This document shows, one piece after another, positions 1 to 11,560 of a DNA stretch of 64,000 nt. Position numbers and translations under genes: made by a program. Source of the DNA: Sepiola atlantica. Taxonomy: Eukaryota > Mollusca > Cephalopoda > Sepiida > Sepiolidae. The stretch's first letter is position 1. Each line of letters starts with the position of its first letter. The notes below the pieces were generated by a model that saw nothing but the letters and a program-made list of their open reading frames with translations, had not been told where the DNA came from and made no database searches. Where the stretch lies: positions 36,412,801-36,476,800 of the forward strand of contig OY744519.1 in NCBI GenBank assembly GCA_963556195.1, given 5' to 3'.

Positions 1-650
1 ATTTTGATCATATGTATACAATTACCAGGGGAAGCCAATCGAAGTGGTCCTGAATCTCTTAGTGTCGTCTTACCCTAAAAGAGGTATGGGTCTTACTCCT
101 CCTTAAGCACTTAAACTCTATTCAATTTGGTGAGATTTATAGAATATGTATACTCTTTTCGAGAGAAAGGAAATGAGCGTGATTTCGAACGTAGGGTTTC
201 CTCTATGTGCCGAATATATACGTGCCCTCATCTCTATGTGCCCCATGGGGACAAATACGCATATCAGATTTTAATGAAATTTGAACCAGGAACTACTTCA
301 GAGAGTCGTCCAGCATTTCAGTTTTGCTAGACTATATTAGGAAGGCGAAACTGAGGAGGGGACAATAAAAACAAAGAAACTAATACGATATCATGAGCAT
401 AGTGAATACGTACATAGCAGTGATCCACATTCAATTACGAATTGTATACGTAGCTTCAGTCCTTTTTAACACAGGCCTAGGTTAATAATAAAAATACTAA
501 TATTTAGTTAATATAGCATATTCGTATACTCTTGCCAAACGAGCCAAGTAGTTTTCATGTGTTATGTCTTCTTACTATGGTGTATTGGCCTCTCTCTGTT
601 GCTGGTTACTTTTTTACACTGCCCGTTCCTTTTTCCATTCAACGAGTTTA
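1..650. other. No gene recognised
   Basis: AT-rich sequence with only short chance open frames (for example 127-330). I see no repeat, RNA or domain signal here. Confidence 0.5.
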
Positions 651-1002
651 CAGCTACTCGTATTTGGCTAAGCTCAAAGTGTAGTATCTGTTCCGATGGA
701 TACTGCACCACATAGACTGGTATTGTCTTGGCCTTCGGGGCTTGATTTACGCCGGTCTATAGTTCTGTCCTGTGCAGTTCTAGGAGGTCCACCCTTCCAG
801 GCTTCGCCTTCCCTCTTTGGGGAGGAGTAAGTTTATTGCTTACTGCCTGAGGCGCCCCTACCGGGGAATGCCGACGGGGCTGCCCAGGCAATTTTTAATG
901 GCCAGAGTGCTCACCTCTCGGGCGCTGGCTTTTCAAACCCCACTTTCCCGACCTGACCTTGGGTCACATCTAACTCCTGGAAAGGAATAAATCAATACTC
1001 GT
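651..1002 (+). repeat. U2 snRNA-headed SINE, copy 1
   Basis: The start resembles the 5' part of U2 snRNA: TTTGGCTAAG, then CAAAGTGTAGTATCTGTTC at about 673-692, which includes the branch-point-pairing GTAGTA. An unrelated ~280-bp body follows, shared with copies at 54138-54400 and 56029-56359. The first ~10 bases of U2 are altered or missing. A short match TACTCGT occurs at 655-661 and at 996-1002 and could be a target duplication, but CTCG is also part of U2, so this is ambiguous. The body has no clear open frame and ends in AATCAATACTC, as in copy 3. It is a retroposon, not a U2 gene. Confidence 0.75.
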
Positions 1003-1061
1003 CTTTTTACGTATTTAATTGACTGTATTTTATAGTCTACAGCAATACCCCCAGTGACACC

Positions 1062-1075
1062 AATTATTATTATTA

Positions 1076-1124
<49 letters not shown>

Positions 1125-1170
1125 GATGATGATGATTATTATTATTATTTTATTATTATCATTATTATTA
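1062..1170. repeat. (ATT)n microsatellite
   Basis: Nearly continuous ATT/TTA trinucleotides with a short GATGATGAT interruption. Confidence 0.95.
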
Positions 1171-1358
1171 AACTGAGTTTTTGTTCAAAAGACATGGAGA
1201 AGTTATCCGTAATTTTAAGCGTCTACTTTTATTAAAACGAACGCTTACAAGGAGTCTTCTAAAAGCGTTGATGACTCAATATTCTTTCGGTGACAAAACG
1301 ACATGGGATTAAAAAGTTGCCCTATTCTCAGACTGGGAGCTCTTCTGATGATGAGAGG

Positions 1359-1364
1359 TATATA

Positions 1365-1398
<34 letters not shown>
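1359..1398. repeat. (TA)n microsatellite
   Basis: TA dinucleotides with one TATC interruption at the left end. Confidence 0.95.
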
Positions 1399-1401
<3 letters not shown>

Positions 1402-1826
1402 GAAAATAAGAAATCACAGTTGTTTTAAATTCCACATAAATGACGTCCTCGTCCTCGACCTCGATGATTGGAAAACGCGTTTGTCTCCAATAAGATCCTG
1501 GAGGAAGCGAATGTTACCTCTCCGTTCTTTTTATTCTGACGTCATTAAGTACGATTTGGCTAACTACATTATCGTTTTACCCCAAAATTAATATAGGGGT
1601 CATGATGAACATATTTTAACAGAATTAATAATACAAAAATTGGTGGGAGAGGTGAAGATATACCCTAATATTCAACGCATAGGCTAATATATACCTTACT
1701 ACTCATCGGATGATACATATACTAAATTAAATAAAATCCACAAACTCATCGTGTTGGACTGCATTCCTCCAAGTATGTTCTATTTTCCAAAGAAATACAT
1801 AAAACCCAGGAACAAAACAAAGGCGA

Positions 1827-1973
1827 TATAATATGGTTGTTGTCCTCGGTTAGAAAGCATTGTTTATATGGAAATATTAGTTATTAAAAATAACAAGCAT
1901 TGTATGGCGTTCAAGCCATACAATGCATTTTAGTTTTATTAACTTTTTTTTTTTCAATTGAATTTTCGAAGAT
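1827..1973. repeat. ~140-bp duplicated repeat, copy 1
   Basis: Almost the same sequence recurs at 2129-2265: both start ATAATATGGTTGTTGTCC and run to the TTTTCGAAGAT segment. This copy differs by a 12-bp-stem hairpin (GCATTGTATGGC, 6-nt loop, GCCATACAATGC) near 1898-1927. The second copy has only the right half, with TTGAACGCC before it, as if this copy had gained an inverted snap-back of its own sequence. Confidence 0.8.
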
Positions 1974-1988
1974 ATACTTCTTCATCAG
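1964..1988 (-). ncRNA. Hammerhead-like core (weak)
   Basis: On the minus strand: CTGATGA (1988-1982), a 4-bp stem GAAG/CTTC closed by TATAT, then GAAA. This is the order of the hammerhead catalytic core. I cannot find a convincing helix III, cleavage site or helix I, so this may be a relic or chance. Confidence 0.3.
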
Positions 1989-2128
1989 AATTAAATAAAG
2001 ATATATAAAAATACCTTTCATTTTTTTTTTCTTTTAGATCTCATATTGATTTTTTTGGTGTTATCAGTTCGATGTAAATGAACGAATGAGAGTTTTTTTT
2101 CCGGACGGCACATGGCGGTGCAATTTGA

Positions 2129-2265
2129 ATAATATGGTTGTTGTCCTCGGTTAGAAAGCATTGTGTATATGGAAATATTAGTTATTAAAAATAACAAGCA
2201 ATTTGAACGCCATACAATGCATTTTAGTTTTATTAACTTTTTTTTTCAATTGAATTTTCGAAGAT
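2129..2265. repeat. ~140-bp duplicated repeat, copy 2
   Basis: Direct repeat of 1827-1973, 300 bp downstream. It lacks the internal hairpin and diverges just after TTTTCGAAGATAAC. Confidence 0.8.
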
Positions 2266-2892
2266 AACACATATTCACTGTAAACACGATAATGTTAGCT
2301 CTCAGTTGACTTGTCTAAGTAGAAATGCGTATATAGGCACAATAAATCTGAAAATAGTGAGTATGGGCTTATGTGAGAAAGTTAGGAGAATATATCTCAC
2401 ATATATTGGATTGTGTGCGTGCGTTACGCGCAGATGTTTCCGGCGAGGCGAAGAAGGAAAAGAGAGAAAACATTTCATAGTCTAAATCTCATCGATCTGT
2501 ACCATGAATAAAGAGAGATAATTATGTCTGAGATCCCGCTTGTATATATGATTAAATGAGTGTAGAAAAGCGAGGTAATTCTATATGTTATTCAAACAAA
2601 TTAAGTTATCCAATTTTGGGTAAAAAATAATTCTGCGCTTTTGTAACTCTACCAAGAGTATATCTTCCAACTTATCTAAATTTAGAAAATATTAAGCCAA
2701 CGTAATGCTCTCTAGCAAACTGTATTTTGCATACAAAATTAACCTTACACTAAACACAACGAAACTTGAATAAAAGTAAATATCATCACCTCTATTTTTT
2801 GAGTATGTAAATTTGACACATGAAATACATTTGTTATGATTAAAAAAATATCAGCTTTCAAAAATAATGATGATTCGATATAAACACATTTT
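2266..2892. other. No gene recognised
   Basis: AT-rich spacer between the duplicated repeat and the 3' end of the minus-strand LINE. Nothing identifiable seen. Confidence 0.4.
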
Positions 2893-4176
2893 GTTTTAAC
2901 ATAATTCACCCCAAACAAGGCAGACCGCCACTGTAGACACAAAAGGCTACTGAGAATTAGTGTATACATTTTGGGGGTCAACCTATGTTGGGAGCTGTGA
3001 AGCGAGATATTTGTTTACATTAGTTTTACACCTATGCATGTCGGTACAGTCTGGGAAACAGGGTACAGGAAGAGAATTCAAGATAACGGCATCACCCAGA
3101 AATATGCTATTGGAGTAGAAGGCCATCCGGCATGTGTGGCCTCCACAGTAAATAGATGGGATTTAGCTGATTGTCGAGCTCGTATAGTCAGTTCATCGGA
3201 GCACAATCCATTGAAGTATTTGTAAAACAAGCACAAGAATGTGCATTGCAGCGATGAGACAGGGGCTAGAGCTTGGTGGATAGTTAGGGACCTATTAAGT
3301 TGGCAACCCTTTTTGAACCGTGTCTAAGAGTGAGAGACTAGTGGGTGATGCTCCATCCCAGATGTGGCAACAATACTCCATGCATGGGCGGACGGTGGCT
3401 CTGTAGAGATATAGGATAATGCCAGGTGTGAGAAGTTTACTGGCACGGTAGTGGGAGCCCACATTTTTTTCAGCCGTTCTGGTGATGTCTTCAATGTATT
3501 TATTCAAAGTCATGTTATCTGTGAAAATTAGGCCGAGTAGTTTGAATGATTAACTTTCAGATAGGGTGTTATTTTCCATGGCAATCGGTGGTTGAAGAGT
3601 TTTCTTGTAGTTATTGAAGGAAAGTAGCTTTGTCTTTATGGCATTAAAAGTTACCATCCATGTTTTACCCCATTCCACTACAGACTGGAGGTCATTTACT
3701 AAGGATTCAGCCATTGCCTCAAATATGTGCGCGTCGGTTTTGCCTAATTGACGAGAGTAGAGAGTGGTGTCGTCAGCAAATATTCCTATCTCAGTCTTAA
3801 TAACATTAGGGAGGTAATTTATGAAAATCAGGAACAGTACAGGTTCTAGGATGGATCCTTGGAGTACACCAACATTTATGTGATGTTGGTTAGATTAACG
3901 GCCATCGAGGACAACCTGGATCTTTCTTTTTTGTTAGGTAGGATTTAATTATATTAAATATTTGTCCAGTAATACCATATGAGTGCAGGTTTAGGAGAAG
4001 CCCTTTAATGCCAGATCAATAGCCTTGAATATATCCAGCGCTACCGCCCTAGTTTAACTGCCTTATGCAGTGTATGGTATATGCGTTTAGAGATGACCGT
4101 TATGATATCTGCAGCAGATCGTGCTTGTCTAAATCCCTATTGATGATCACAACGAAGTTTAGCATTGACTTGGTGC
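2893..4176 (-). pseudogene. LINE reverse transcriptase remnant, 5'-truncated
   Basis: Minus-strand copy of the LINE seen more completely at 17786-20085. From 4176 downward it covers the middle of the reverse transcriptase, the palm region, the post-RT segment (RPCMEYCCHIW near 3390) and the C-terminal tail. It ends at an A-rich 3' terminus about 2893-2900, after the TACAGTGGCGG..GGGGTGAAT sequence shared with the other copies. Only 3295-3513 stays open; elsewhere stops and indels break the frame. The 5' truncation and A-rich 3' end fit target-primed reverse transcription of a Jockey/CR1/I-group element. It meets a plus-strand copy head to head at 4176/4177. Confidence 0.85.
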
Positions 4177-4695
4177 ATGGAGTATTGTTGCCACACCTGG
4201 GCTGGAGCATCATCCGCTAGTCTCTCCGTCTTAGACAAGCCCCCCCCCCCCAAAAAAAAATAGGTCCTTTACTATCCACCAAGCTCCAGCCCCTGCCCCA
4301 TCATGTTGCTTCCTTGCGCCTGTTTTACAAATACTTCAATGGATTGTGCTCTGATGAGCTTGCTGCTCTGGTACCTCCACGACGTAAATTCACTAGACCA
4401 ACACGACAATCTGCCAAATCCCATCCATACACTGTTGAGGTCCCCAGATGCCGAATGGCTTTCTACTCCAAAAGCTTCTTTCCTCGTGCTGCTAGAGTCT
4501 GGCACTCTCTCCTTGCTCCCTGCGTTCCTGACGTTCCTGACATGCAGAAATTGAAAACTAATGTAAACAGACATCTCGCTGCGCAGCTCCTGATTTAGGT
4601 TGACCCCCCAAACTTTCACCCTTTTTTCTCAGTGGCCTGTTACGTCTACAGTGGCGGCTTGCCTTGTTTAGGGTGAACCGTGATAAAAAAGAACT
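4177..4695 (+). pseudogene. LINE 3'-end remnant
   Basis: Plus-strand copy of the same LINE family, starting in the segment for RP-CMEYCCHIW and running through the C-terminal region (FTNTSMD / YKYFNGLCSDEL in different frames) to GGGTGAACCGTGATAAAAAA near 4695. A 13-C run followed by a 9-A run (4239-4260) disrupts the frame. Its sequence differs at many positions from the inverted copy next to it, so the two are separate insertions or an old duplication. Confidence 0.85.
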
Positions 4696-5110
4696 GCCCC
4701 ATCGGTATCCCTCAGCAGAAACGTTTTAGGCGGTCAACCTTATTCCCGAAAGATAATTTGTCTCCAGAGAGTACAACACCCTAGTGTCAAAATATGCAAA
4801 CGTGCTCCCGGCTAGGTATAAATGGTCACTGTCGGCTGGTATTGCTGTGTATCTTACAGAAATAAATATTGCGTTGCCAACTTAGTTCCTTCCGTTACCT
4901 TTTACATGTTGGAATCTATTGTGTTTTCAAATTTCGAATCTATTTTTATTTCGAGTGAAATCAATTTAACTTCTGGTTATTTTAAGATATATAAAAATAT
5001 AATGTCAAGTTAAAATAAATCGACATTTTCGACACCTTGTTTTTGAATTCATTTTTGTTTTTACTACACACGAGATATTGAAAAGCTTGCTTAACGCTAA
5101 GAAGAAGTTG
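4696..5110. other. No gene recognised
   Basis: Spacer with short chance frames only. Confidence 0.4.
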
Positions 5111-5180
5111 TTATATTAAATATTTGTCCAGTAATACCATATGAGTGCAGGTTTAGGAGAAGCCCTTTAATGCCAGATCA
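5111..5180. repeat. 70-bp exact duplicate of a LINE segment
   Basis: Identical over 70 bp and in the same orientation to 3949-4018, which lies inside the minus-strand LINE reverse transcriptase. No further LINE sequence flanks it here. Perfect identity inside an otherwise mutated element implies a recent copying event. Confidence 0.9.
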
Positions 5181-5749
5181 TAGATGGCGGGGTTATTCTA
5201 ACAAATCAGCATCCAAGCGAAAATACCTTATTGGTTAATTAGTTGTGTTTAGTAAATCTTTTAAATTGAAATGTAAAAAACTAAATTACCAATTCAATAC
5301 AACAATTAAATACATTTATAGAAAGCTATTAACAATGCGGAAAGATGTCAGATAGAAGTTGGATTGAGAACTAACTGAAAATATTACTATTCATGGGGAA
5401 GGGTAAAACAAAATTTGGTGGGGGGGGTAAAACATTTTTTTTCGTTTTAATCTGAAAATCTTAGTATTCATGGGGGAGGGTAAAAAAAAAATTTCGGAGG
5501 GGGAAGCAAATTTTTTTTGTGTGTGTAATCTTTTTTTAACTGAACATATTAGCATTTATGGAGAAGGGTATTAAAAATGTTTTTTTTTCCTTTTTTTAAC
5601 TAAAACTATTCTTGGTTAGAAACACATAATATCAATGTCTACCCACCCAAGAAATATAACTGGGGCTCCATCAGTTTACGGGTGAGCGTTCATTTCTTAC
5701 GCGGCAGCCTATCAAAAATAGACGACTGTAGAGAGGCTATTTTGGCTTG
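5181..5749. other. No gene recognised
   Basis: Contains homopolymer-rich stretches with repeated GGGGGAGGGTAAAA-like phrases (about 5395-5560). A short piece, GGCGG..GTTATT.TAACAAAT.AGCAT near 5187-5215, recurs near 10887-10915. Confidence 0.4.
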
Positions 5750-6288
5750 TCTCTTCTCTTATATGAACGGCAGTTGTCTGTATGTATGTCTGTCTGTCTG
5801 TCTGTATGTCCAGCTACTCCTCAAAAACTAAGCGGCGACATGTCAAAAAGTTGACCACTTTAGGACAGCACATATCCTGGTTCATAATATCTAAAAATCG
5901 TAAAAAAAGATTCACCTGCTGAGAGTCAACCGGACCAGTTTCCGACAGAGCGTAGCAGTTTTTTTCGTATTTCTCAGACTTTTTTTCAATGTAAATTAGT
6001 AGTAATTTAGAAATTATCTAATTTATTTATGTAATAACTTAATAAAAGTGCTGACTCACTGAACATGTCCCATAATCCCTTGCCGGATGTACCCGGTCTT
6101 ACCCTGAATTTTCTCCGGTTGTATCAGGTCATCCCATAACTTCTGTCTGGATGCATCAATAACATCATATGGAGGCTATGTTAAGAGTGTATAGTGAAAC
6201 AAGGGTTGCTCAATCACATCCGCACCTGACAACCGGTAATAGTAGTTTCAGTAGTGCTCAGGAGGCCTCCTTGATTTGCAAAGGAATG

Positions 6289-6378
6289 TTGGTGCTTCTA
6301 AAGTATAACGGTTCCTAGAAATATTGGTGCTTCTAAAGTATAACGGTCCCTAGAAATATTGGTGCTTCTAAAGTATAA
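6289..6378. repeat. 35-bp tandem repeat, 2.6 units
   Basis: TTGGTGCTTCTAAAGTATAA starts at 6289, 6324 and 6359, giving an exact 35-bp period with one base change between full units. Confidence 0.95.
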
Positions 6379-6398
6379 ATCCCCCCCCCAGGAATGTT

Positions 6399-6507
6399 GT
6401 TAGAGGATAACTAAAGAAGAGCGATAACTCACGTTTAAAAACACAATTAAGGTTTTTAAAACAAGGTTAGAGAATATACATAGCATATAAGAGTGTATTC
6501 TTATAAA
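6399..6507. repeat. ~108-bp direct repeat, copy 1
   Basis: Starts GTTAGAGGATAACTAAAGAAG and is about 94 percent identical by eye to 6717-6823. Confidence 0.85.
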
Positions 6508-6716
6508 ACGTTCACAGAGTAAGATCATGAGAGTATTCCTAAATCTATAAACCCACCACTTAGGGGACCATGGAAAATATTTCATCAGGGGGGAGGGCTT
6601 TTCATTTATTTTTCATTATATTTTATAGTAATTTGAAATTGCTGAGTCATATTGTAATTTAATTACGTAATACCTCCAGTTCATAAAACAATTAATGGTT
6701 TTTAATGAACTTTATT

Positions 6717-6823
6717 TGTTAGAGGATAGCTAAGGAAGATCGATAACTCACGTTTAAAAACACGATTAAGGTTTTTAAAACAAGGTTAGAGAATATACAT
6801 AACATATAAAAGTGTATTCTTAT
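6717..6823. repeat. ~108-bp direct repeat, copy 2
   Basis: Second copy of 6399-6507, in the same orientation, 318 bp downstream. Confidence 0.85.
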
Positions 6824-7409
6824 GTACATGTACATTTTATAATATCTTATATAAGAACAGTATTTTATTTAACGTTTCTTAGCGCCAGGGACGCGCCTTT
6901 AATTTTTTAGTTTTTTGGTATTGTTTTTTAAATAAGCGACAAACGCTAATCAAATTATTGCGACTATTTTACTAAAGAAAATTATAGGACATTACAACAT
7001 GGCCGCCAGCATTCAAGTTCGATTTTAAAGTCTTTAAAAAATAAAATATAATTTTATGTCGGCATCAAAAATACAATGTAAAAATAATTAATAACTTTCA
7101 TCCTTAATCTTTGTTTGTTTACATGACATATTTCTTTGAGAAAATCCACAGTTACATACAATACATATTTAGTAAATACAATTTACGTGAATTACATTAT
7201 TATTAGTTTTGAACACATTGAAGAAGAATCATGTGGGGAAAGGGGAAATAGAGGGTTGAAGGAGAGAGAGAAATAATGAGGACCAGGGAAAGAGAGACGG
7301 CTAGAGAAAGAAGAAAGATTAAAGTTGTAATATAAAGATGTTACACGCATTCTTTAATTCCTACTACTTTGTTTTTTATCGCCCCGGGCAACGCCGGGTA
7401 GCCCTGCTA

Positions 7410-7410
<1 letters not shown>

Positions 7411-7468
<58 letters not shown>
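7411..7468. repeat. (TA)n microsatellite
   Basis: Uninterrupted TA tract between the Helitron-like CTAG end and the left arm of a palindrome. Confidence 0.95.
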
Positions 7469-7470
<2 letters not shown>

Positions 7471-7655
7471 GTGTGTTTTTTTACGTTCAAGTTTTAAAGT
7501 ATTGCATGGAAAGTTAATAAAATTAAAATAAAAGCCAAATTAGCAATACAAGATTAATTTATTATTTTTTTTTGTATTGCTAATTTGGCTTTTATGTCAA
7601 TTTTATTAACTTTCCATGCAATACTTTAAAACTTGAACGAAAAACACACACATTA
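7467..7655. repeat. Inverted repeat, ~83-bp arms
   Basis: Arms 7467-7551 and 7573-7655 are reverse complements with few differences, around a ~20-bp spacer. The right arm is the beginning of the 322-bp tandem unit that follows, so the left arm is an inverted, truncated unit. An inverted partial terminal repeat in front of direct copies is a layout described for Penelope-like elements. Confidence 0.85.
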
Positions 7656-8564
7656 CTCGACAGCGAGCCAACGCATCCCTCGTTCGACACCGGTTTTGAA
7701 TCCTACCCGCCATTTGATAACATCAAGGCGATGACGTCGTACCATCAAATACGTTTATAAAATTAACAAAGAAATAAGTTTCTTTATTCTTGTTTTTTGA
7801 TGAGAAAAAAAAATGACTCAATACTGGTCACCCCTGAAGAAGGAATTTTATTCCGTAATCGATAGGATTAATGTAAGAAAAAAAAAATTAATCTTGTATT
7901 GCTAATTTGGCTTTTATTTCAATTTTATTAACAATCCATGCAATACTCTAAAACTTGAACGAAAAACACACACATTACTCGACAGCGAGCCAACGCATCC
8001 CTCGTTCGACACCGGTTTTGAATCCTACCCGCCATTTGATAACATACAGGCGATGACGTCGTACCATCAAAGACGTTTATCAAATTAACAAAGAAATAAG
8101 TTTCTTTATTCTTGTTTTTTGATGAGAAAAAAAAATGACTCAATACTTGTCATCCCTGAAGAAGGAATTTTATTCCGTAATCGATAGGATTAATGTAAGA
8201 AAAAAAAATTAATCTTTTATCGCTAATTTGGCTTTTATTTCAATTTTATTAACTTTCCATGCAATACTCTAAAACTTGAACGAAAAACACACACATTACT
8301 CGACAGCGAGCCAACGCATCCCTCGTTCGACACCGGTTTTGAATCCTACCCGCCATTTCATAACATCAAGGCGATGACGTCGTACCATCAAAGACGTTTA
8401 TCAAATTAACAAAGAAATAAGTTGCTTTATTCTTGTTTTTTGATGAGAAAAAAAAAATGACTCAATACTGGTCACCCCTGAAGAAGAAATTTTATTCCGT
8501 AATCGATAGGATTAATGTAAGAAAAAAAAAATTAATCTTGTATTGCTAATTTGGCTTTTATTTC

Positions 8565-8570
<6 letters not shown>
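7573..8570. repeat. 322-bp tandem repeat, 3 units plus partial
   Basis: Three near-identical units: the landmark CCCTGAAGAAG falls at 7832, 8154 and 8476, exactly 322 bp apart. A 25-bp piece of a fourth unit runs into (TA)n. Each unit has a stretch CGTTCGACACC..GGTTTTGAATCC resembling a tRNA T-arm/B box, and CTGAAGA-GGAAT..ATTCC-GTAA, resembling a hammerhead core with GAAA changed to GTAA. No protein is encoded. The structure suggests stacked terminal repeats of a PLE-type element; a satellite is the alternative. Confidence 0.85.

Positions 8571-8635
<65 letters not shown>
8571..8635. repeat. (TA)n microsatellite
   Basis: Uninterrupted AT dinucleotides directly after the truncated fourth 322-bp unit. 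Confidence 0.95.
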
Positions 8636-8636
<1 letters not shown>

Positions 8637-11330
8637 CACTTAATTTAAGGATCCTTTGTCATATATCCGCTGCCTCGATACAATTTATACACACCTTGTC
8701 TTTTAGAAAATAAACGTTACCTTCTCTGTCTTTGGTTAATACATTTGCAGTTTCGTTACTTTCTGAAATATAATAATAAACATTGAGAATATCCAACATT
8801 ACATACTTTTTCCTTAGATAGTTAATTTATTGACTCCTAGCGGAAGTAACCTCATCAGTTGATACCTTAACGTTTCCCCTCCTAAAAGATTGCCACCAAT
8901 AGAATCACGTTGTAATATGTTTATTCCTACGAATTTTCTCTTTTTAAAATCTAAATTTGGAATGTTAACACTTTACCCATTATAACTGAAGGATCTTTGT
9001 AATCTGGCTTTTAAGTTCAGGAAAATTTGTGAAACAGACATAGGTGGATGCAGTTATCATAAGTCTTTTATGTTTAGTACATGAACAACGCGTCTGGTTA
9101 ATGTCAAAATATGCCAATATCTGGTGGTGGTGTTCAAATACTAATATACAGGTGAATGTTCTATAAAAGATAAGTGTATTTTATTTTATTTAACAGTTGT
9201 ACTAAATAGATGCATATCGTTATGATGCCTGTGTCTGTATGTAAATACGGCAGCATAAATCACTCACATTTTTTTACTTTTAAATTCATGTAGGCCATAA
9301 AAGTGTGTGTGAAAATGCAGCGGCTGCAAATGTTGCTTTTACGTATCGGCTATCGATTGGGTAGTTACTTTTAACCAATCATAATGCCGAAAATATTCAT
9401 TCCCGTAATTTTGAGCGTAATATGATAAGATCATTTTTCTTTACTGTTTTTCCTCCAGAATTGACACCCATGTGCACGTCACAATCCAATCTGACCCCCT
9501 GGGGTCGAAAGGCCCCCGACACGCAGCACACACATGACTAGAGACATTCACGAACAACTGTACGCGCAGCGACGCCACATAACCCTGCTAAAAGAGTGCA
9601 TGTGTACACAACTAGAAAGACTCATAAAAATAAATGCTTTTTATAACTATGGATAGATTTCGTTGTTCTTTTTATGATAATATCTCATCTTCAGCCGGGT
9701 GAAAACAGCGAGGTCTTGTGATGTTGCATTCGAAACAACATGGCGGTAATTAGCAAAAGACCTGGTTGTCTGGGAGTCTATTTAATTTTCATTTTGTTTT
9801 GCTGTTGGCTCCCCCTCTTTGCATTTTACTTAATAAAATAATATATGTTATAAAATGTTTTAATCAAATCAATCGAAAGTCTTATAATCCTATGAAATAA
9901 ATAATTATTTTAATTAATTTAAATCAATAAAAAATAAAACACTTAGCTTAGTTTAGCACCTTGACATTTATATACTATAAAAAGGCATGTCGGATGTAAA
10001 GTGATTAAATATATACACAGTAACTACAAGGAATTATGGAAAGTGGTTACGAGCGAGGAAAGAGGGAGATTTTTTCCTCATAGTTGTATATATAAATAAA
10101 AAGCTAACATTCAATCTTTGCTGATTCGATTTCGTAAATAAATTATTTTTCAAATAAAGCCATAATTTTGTATTTTATTTAACCGCATTGCATTTATACT
10201 TCAATAAAGAGTCGAGTAATAGTAAATAACAAAAAAAGAATGCAGTGTATAATTATCAAAGTTACTTTGACGCGTACAATACAACATACGGGTGATTTTT
10301 TCTCATAGTATTTATATATAGGAGTAATAATATGTTTCCTATTTTTGCAAGTCTATATTATATAAGTGTTGAGTTTTCAAATGAACAGCCGAGTGTGACA
10401 ATTACATGTTGACATACACTAGCTATCCCTATAGAAACATATAATGCGTTGAAGATGATCTCATGAAATACAATAGATATTAAACTAACCTCCAAACGTA
10501 GGTAATTGCCGGGAAGATTGTTCTATGGCAAAAGAAGAAATATTACACTACCCCTTCCTAAAAGAGAGGTAAATACTGGGTAGATTGTTTAATGGAAATC
10601 TAACAAATATTACACTTTGGCTCCCCTAAAAATAATGAACGAAGAGGAGTCATGGCGTCAGAACATACACTAACCCTCCCCTGAATTAAACATCAAATGA
10701 TTAAGTAATAGAAATAAAAGTATATTTTCGTCTTCAGACGGACAGATGCCCCATCTCTATGAATAATTAATAAATGCACTCTAAAATAAAAACAACATAA
10801 GGAAAGCCTGTTTATATAAAACTATGCACCGGGATTCCAAGAGTACTTTGTCTACTTGAAAGAAATAATATATTTTATTAATCTTGGCGGTGTTATTTTA
10901 ACAAATAAGCATTCGCTTTGCTCTACTTTACAAACTAGTCTCGCACAAAATACTTTCCTTAACGTTGAAAATAACTAGACGCCTTCCGGTAAAGACACCG
11001 TTTTCAAAAAAAAAAGAAAAGAAAAGAAAAATGCAGAAATGAACAACAAAACAAAAATATCTATCGATTTATTTGCCTCTGCCATTTTTTTCTGACACAA
11101 TTCTTTCGCGGTTATTTTTCCGGCTTCGAGCTTCAAGAAAAGTAAATAACTCGAAGAAAACGTGAAATGAAACGTAAAACTGTATCAATAATCGAGTAAG
11201 GCTAGAAAGAATACTAATGGCTTCCAAATATTTAGAGTGATAAAAAAAGGAGTCAAGTTCGTGGAATTTTAATTTTACACGACATTAATGGGCGAATAGA
11301 TAAAAATTAAAGGGTTAATTGGATGTTAAA

Positions 11331-11333
<3 letters not shown>
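8636..11333. other. No gene recognised; one 68-bp direct repeat
   Basis: Long AT-rich stretch without a supported gene. At 10500-10563 and 10568-10632 two adjacent units share GGTAA..GGGAAGATTGTT..TGG and AAATATTACACT, about 75 percent alike. A GC-richer patch at 9475-9600 holds no recognisable feature. Confidence 0.5.

Positions 11334-11401
<68 letters not shown>
11334..11401. repeat. (TA)n microsatellite
   Basis: Long TA tract at the 3' (left) end of a minus-strand PLE tail. Confidence 0.95.
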
Positions 11402-11403
<2 letters not shown>

Positions 11404-11560
11404 TAAGACCATATATTTATAGCAATTAAGTGACACGGAAGCGTCCATATGGTATCCCCGCAAAGAATCATCAAACTAAGTGCATGAATAGTTGTTGTTG
11501 ATCCTTTTTATATATCCAGGTTGTGTTTTGCCGCGCTAACGAAGCGATCAGATTAGTTGT
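11402..11560 (-). mobile_element. PLE 3'-tail remnant with decayed hammerhead
   Basis: Minus-strand match to the 3' tails at 15370-15560 and 24530-24700. Helix I partner GCAATTAAG (11422-11430) and the opposing GCACTTAG side (11475-11483) are kept. The core reads TTGATGA rather than CTGANGA, and GAAA is lost. The similarity fades beyond about 11560. The element's end faces the (TA)n tract at 11334-11401. Confidence 0.6.

Larger units (their letters stand above)
5750..7410 (+). mobile_element. Non-autonomous Helitron-like element
   Basis: The right end has the classic Helitron 3' layout. A GC hairpin (7383-7398: CCCGG, loop, CCGGG) lies about 8 bp before a terminal CTAG (7407-7410), and the next base is T, as in an A|T target. 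The left end is uncertain: I place it near a TC-starting segment (5751) followed by (TGTC)n at about 5775-5810. There is no Rep/helicase coding sequence, so it would need enzymes from elsewhere. Inside are a 35-bp tandem repeat and a ~108-bp direct repeat. The 3' end abuts a (TA)n tract. Confidence 0.6.

Noticed and set aside
4303..4598. Two overlapping frames in the plus-strand LINE piece, read as separate genes
   Set aside because: One is a LINE C-terminal remnant and the other its shadow.
8850..8885. Minus-strand GAAACGTT and CTGATGAGG close together as a permuted hammerhead
   Set aside because: No helix could be drawn between them and there is no second half of helix II.
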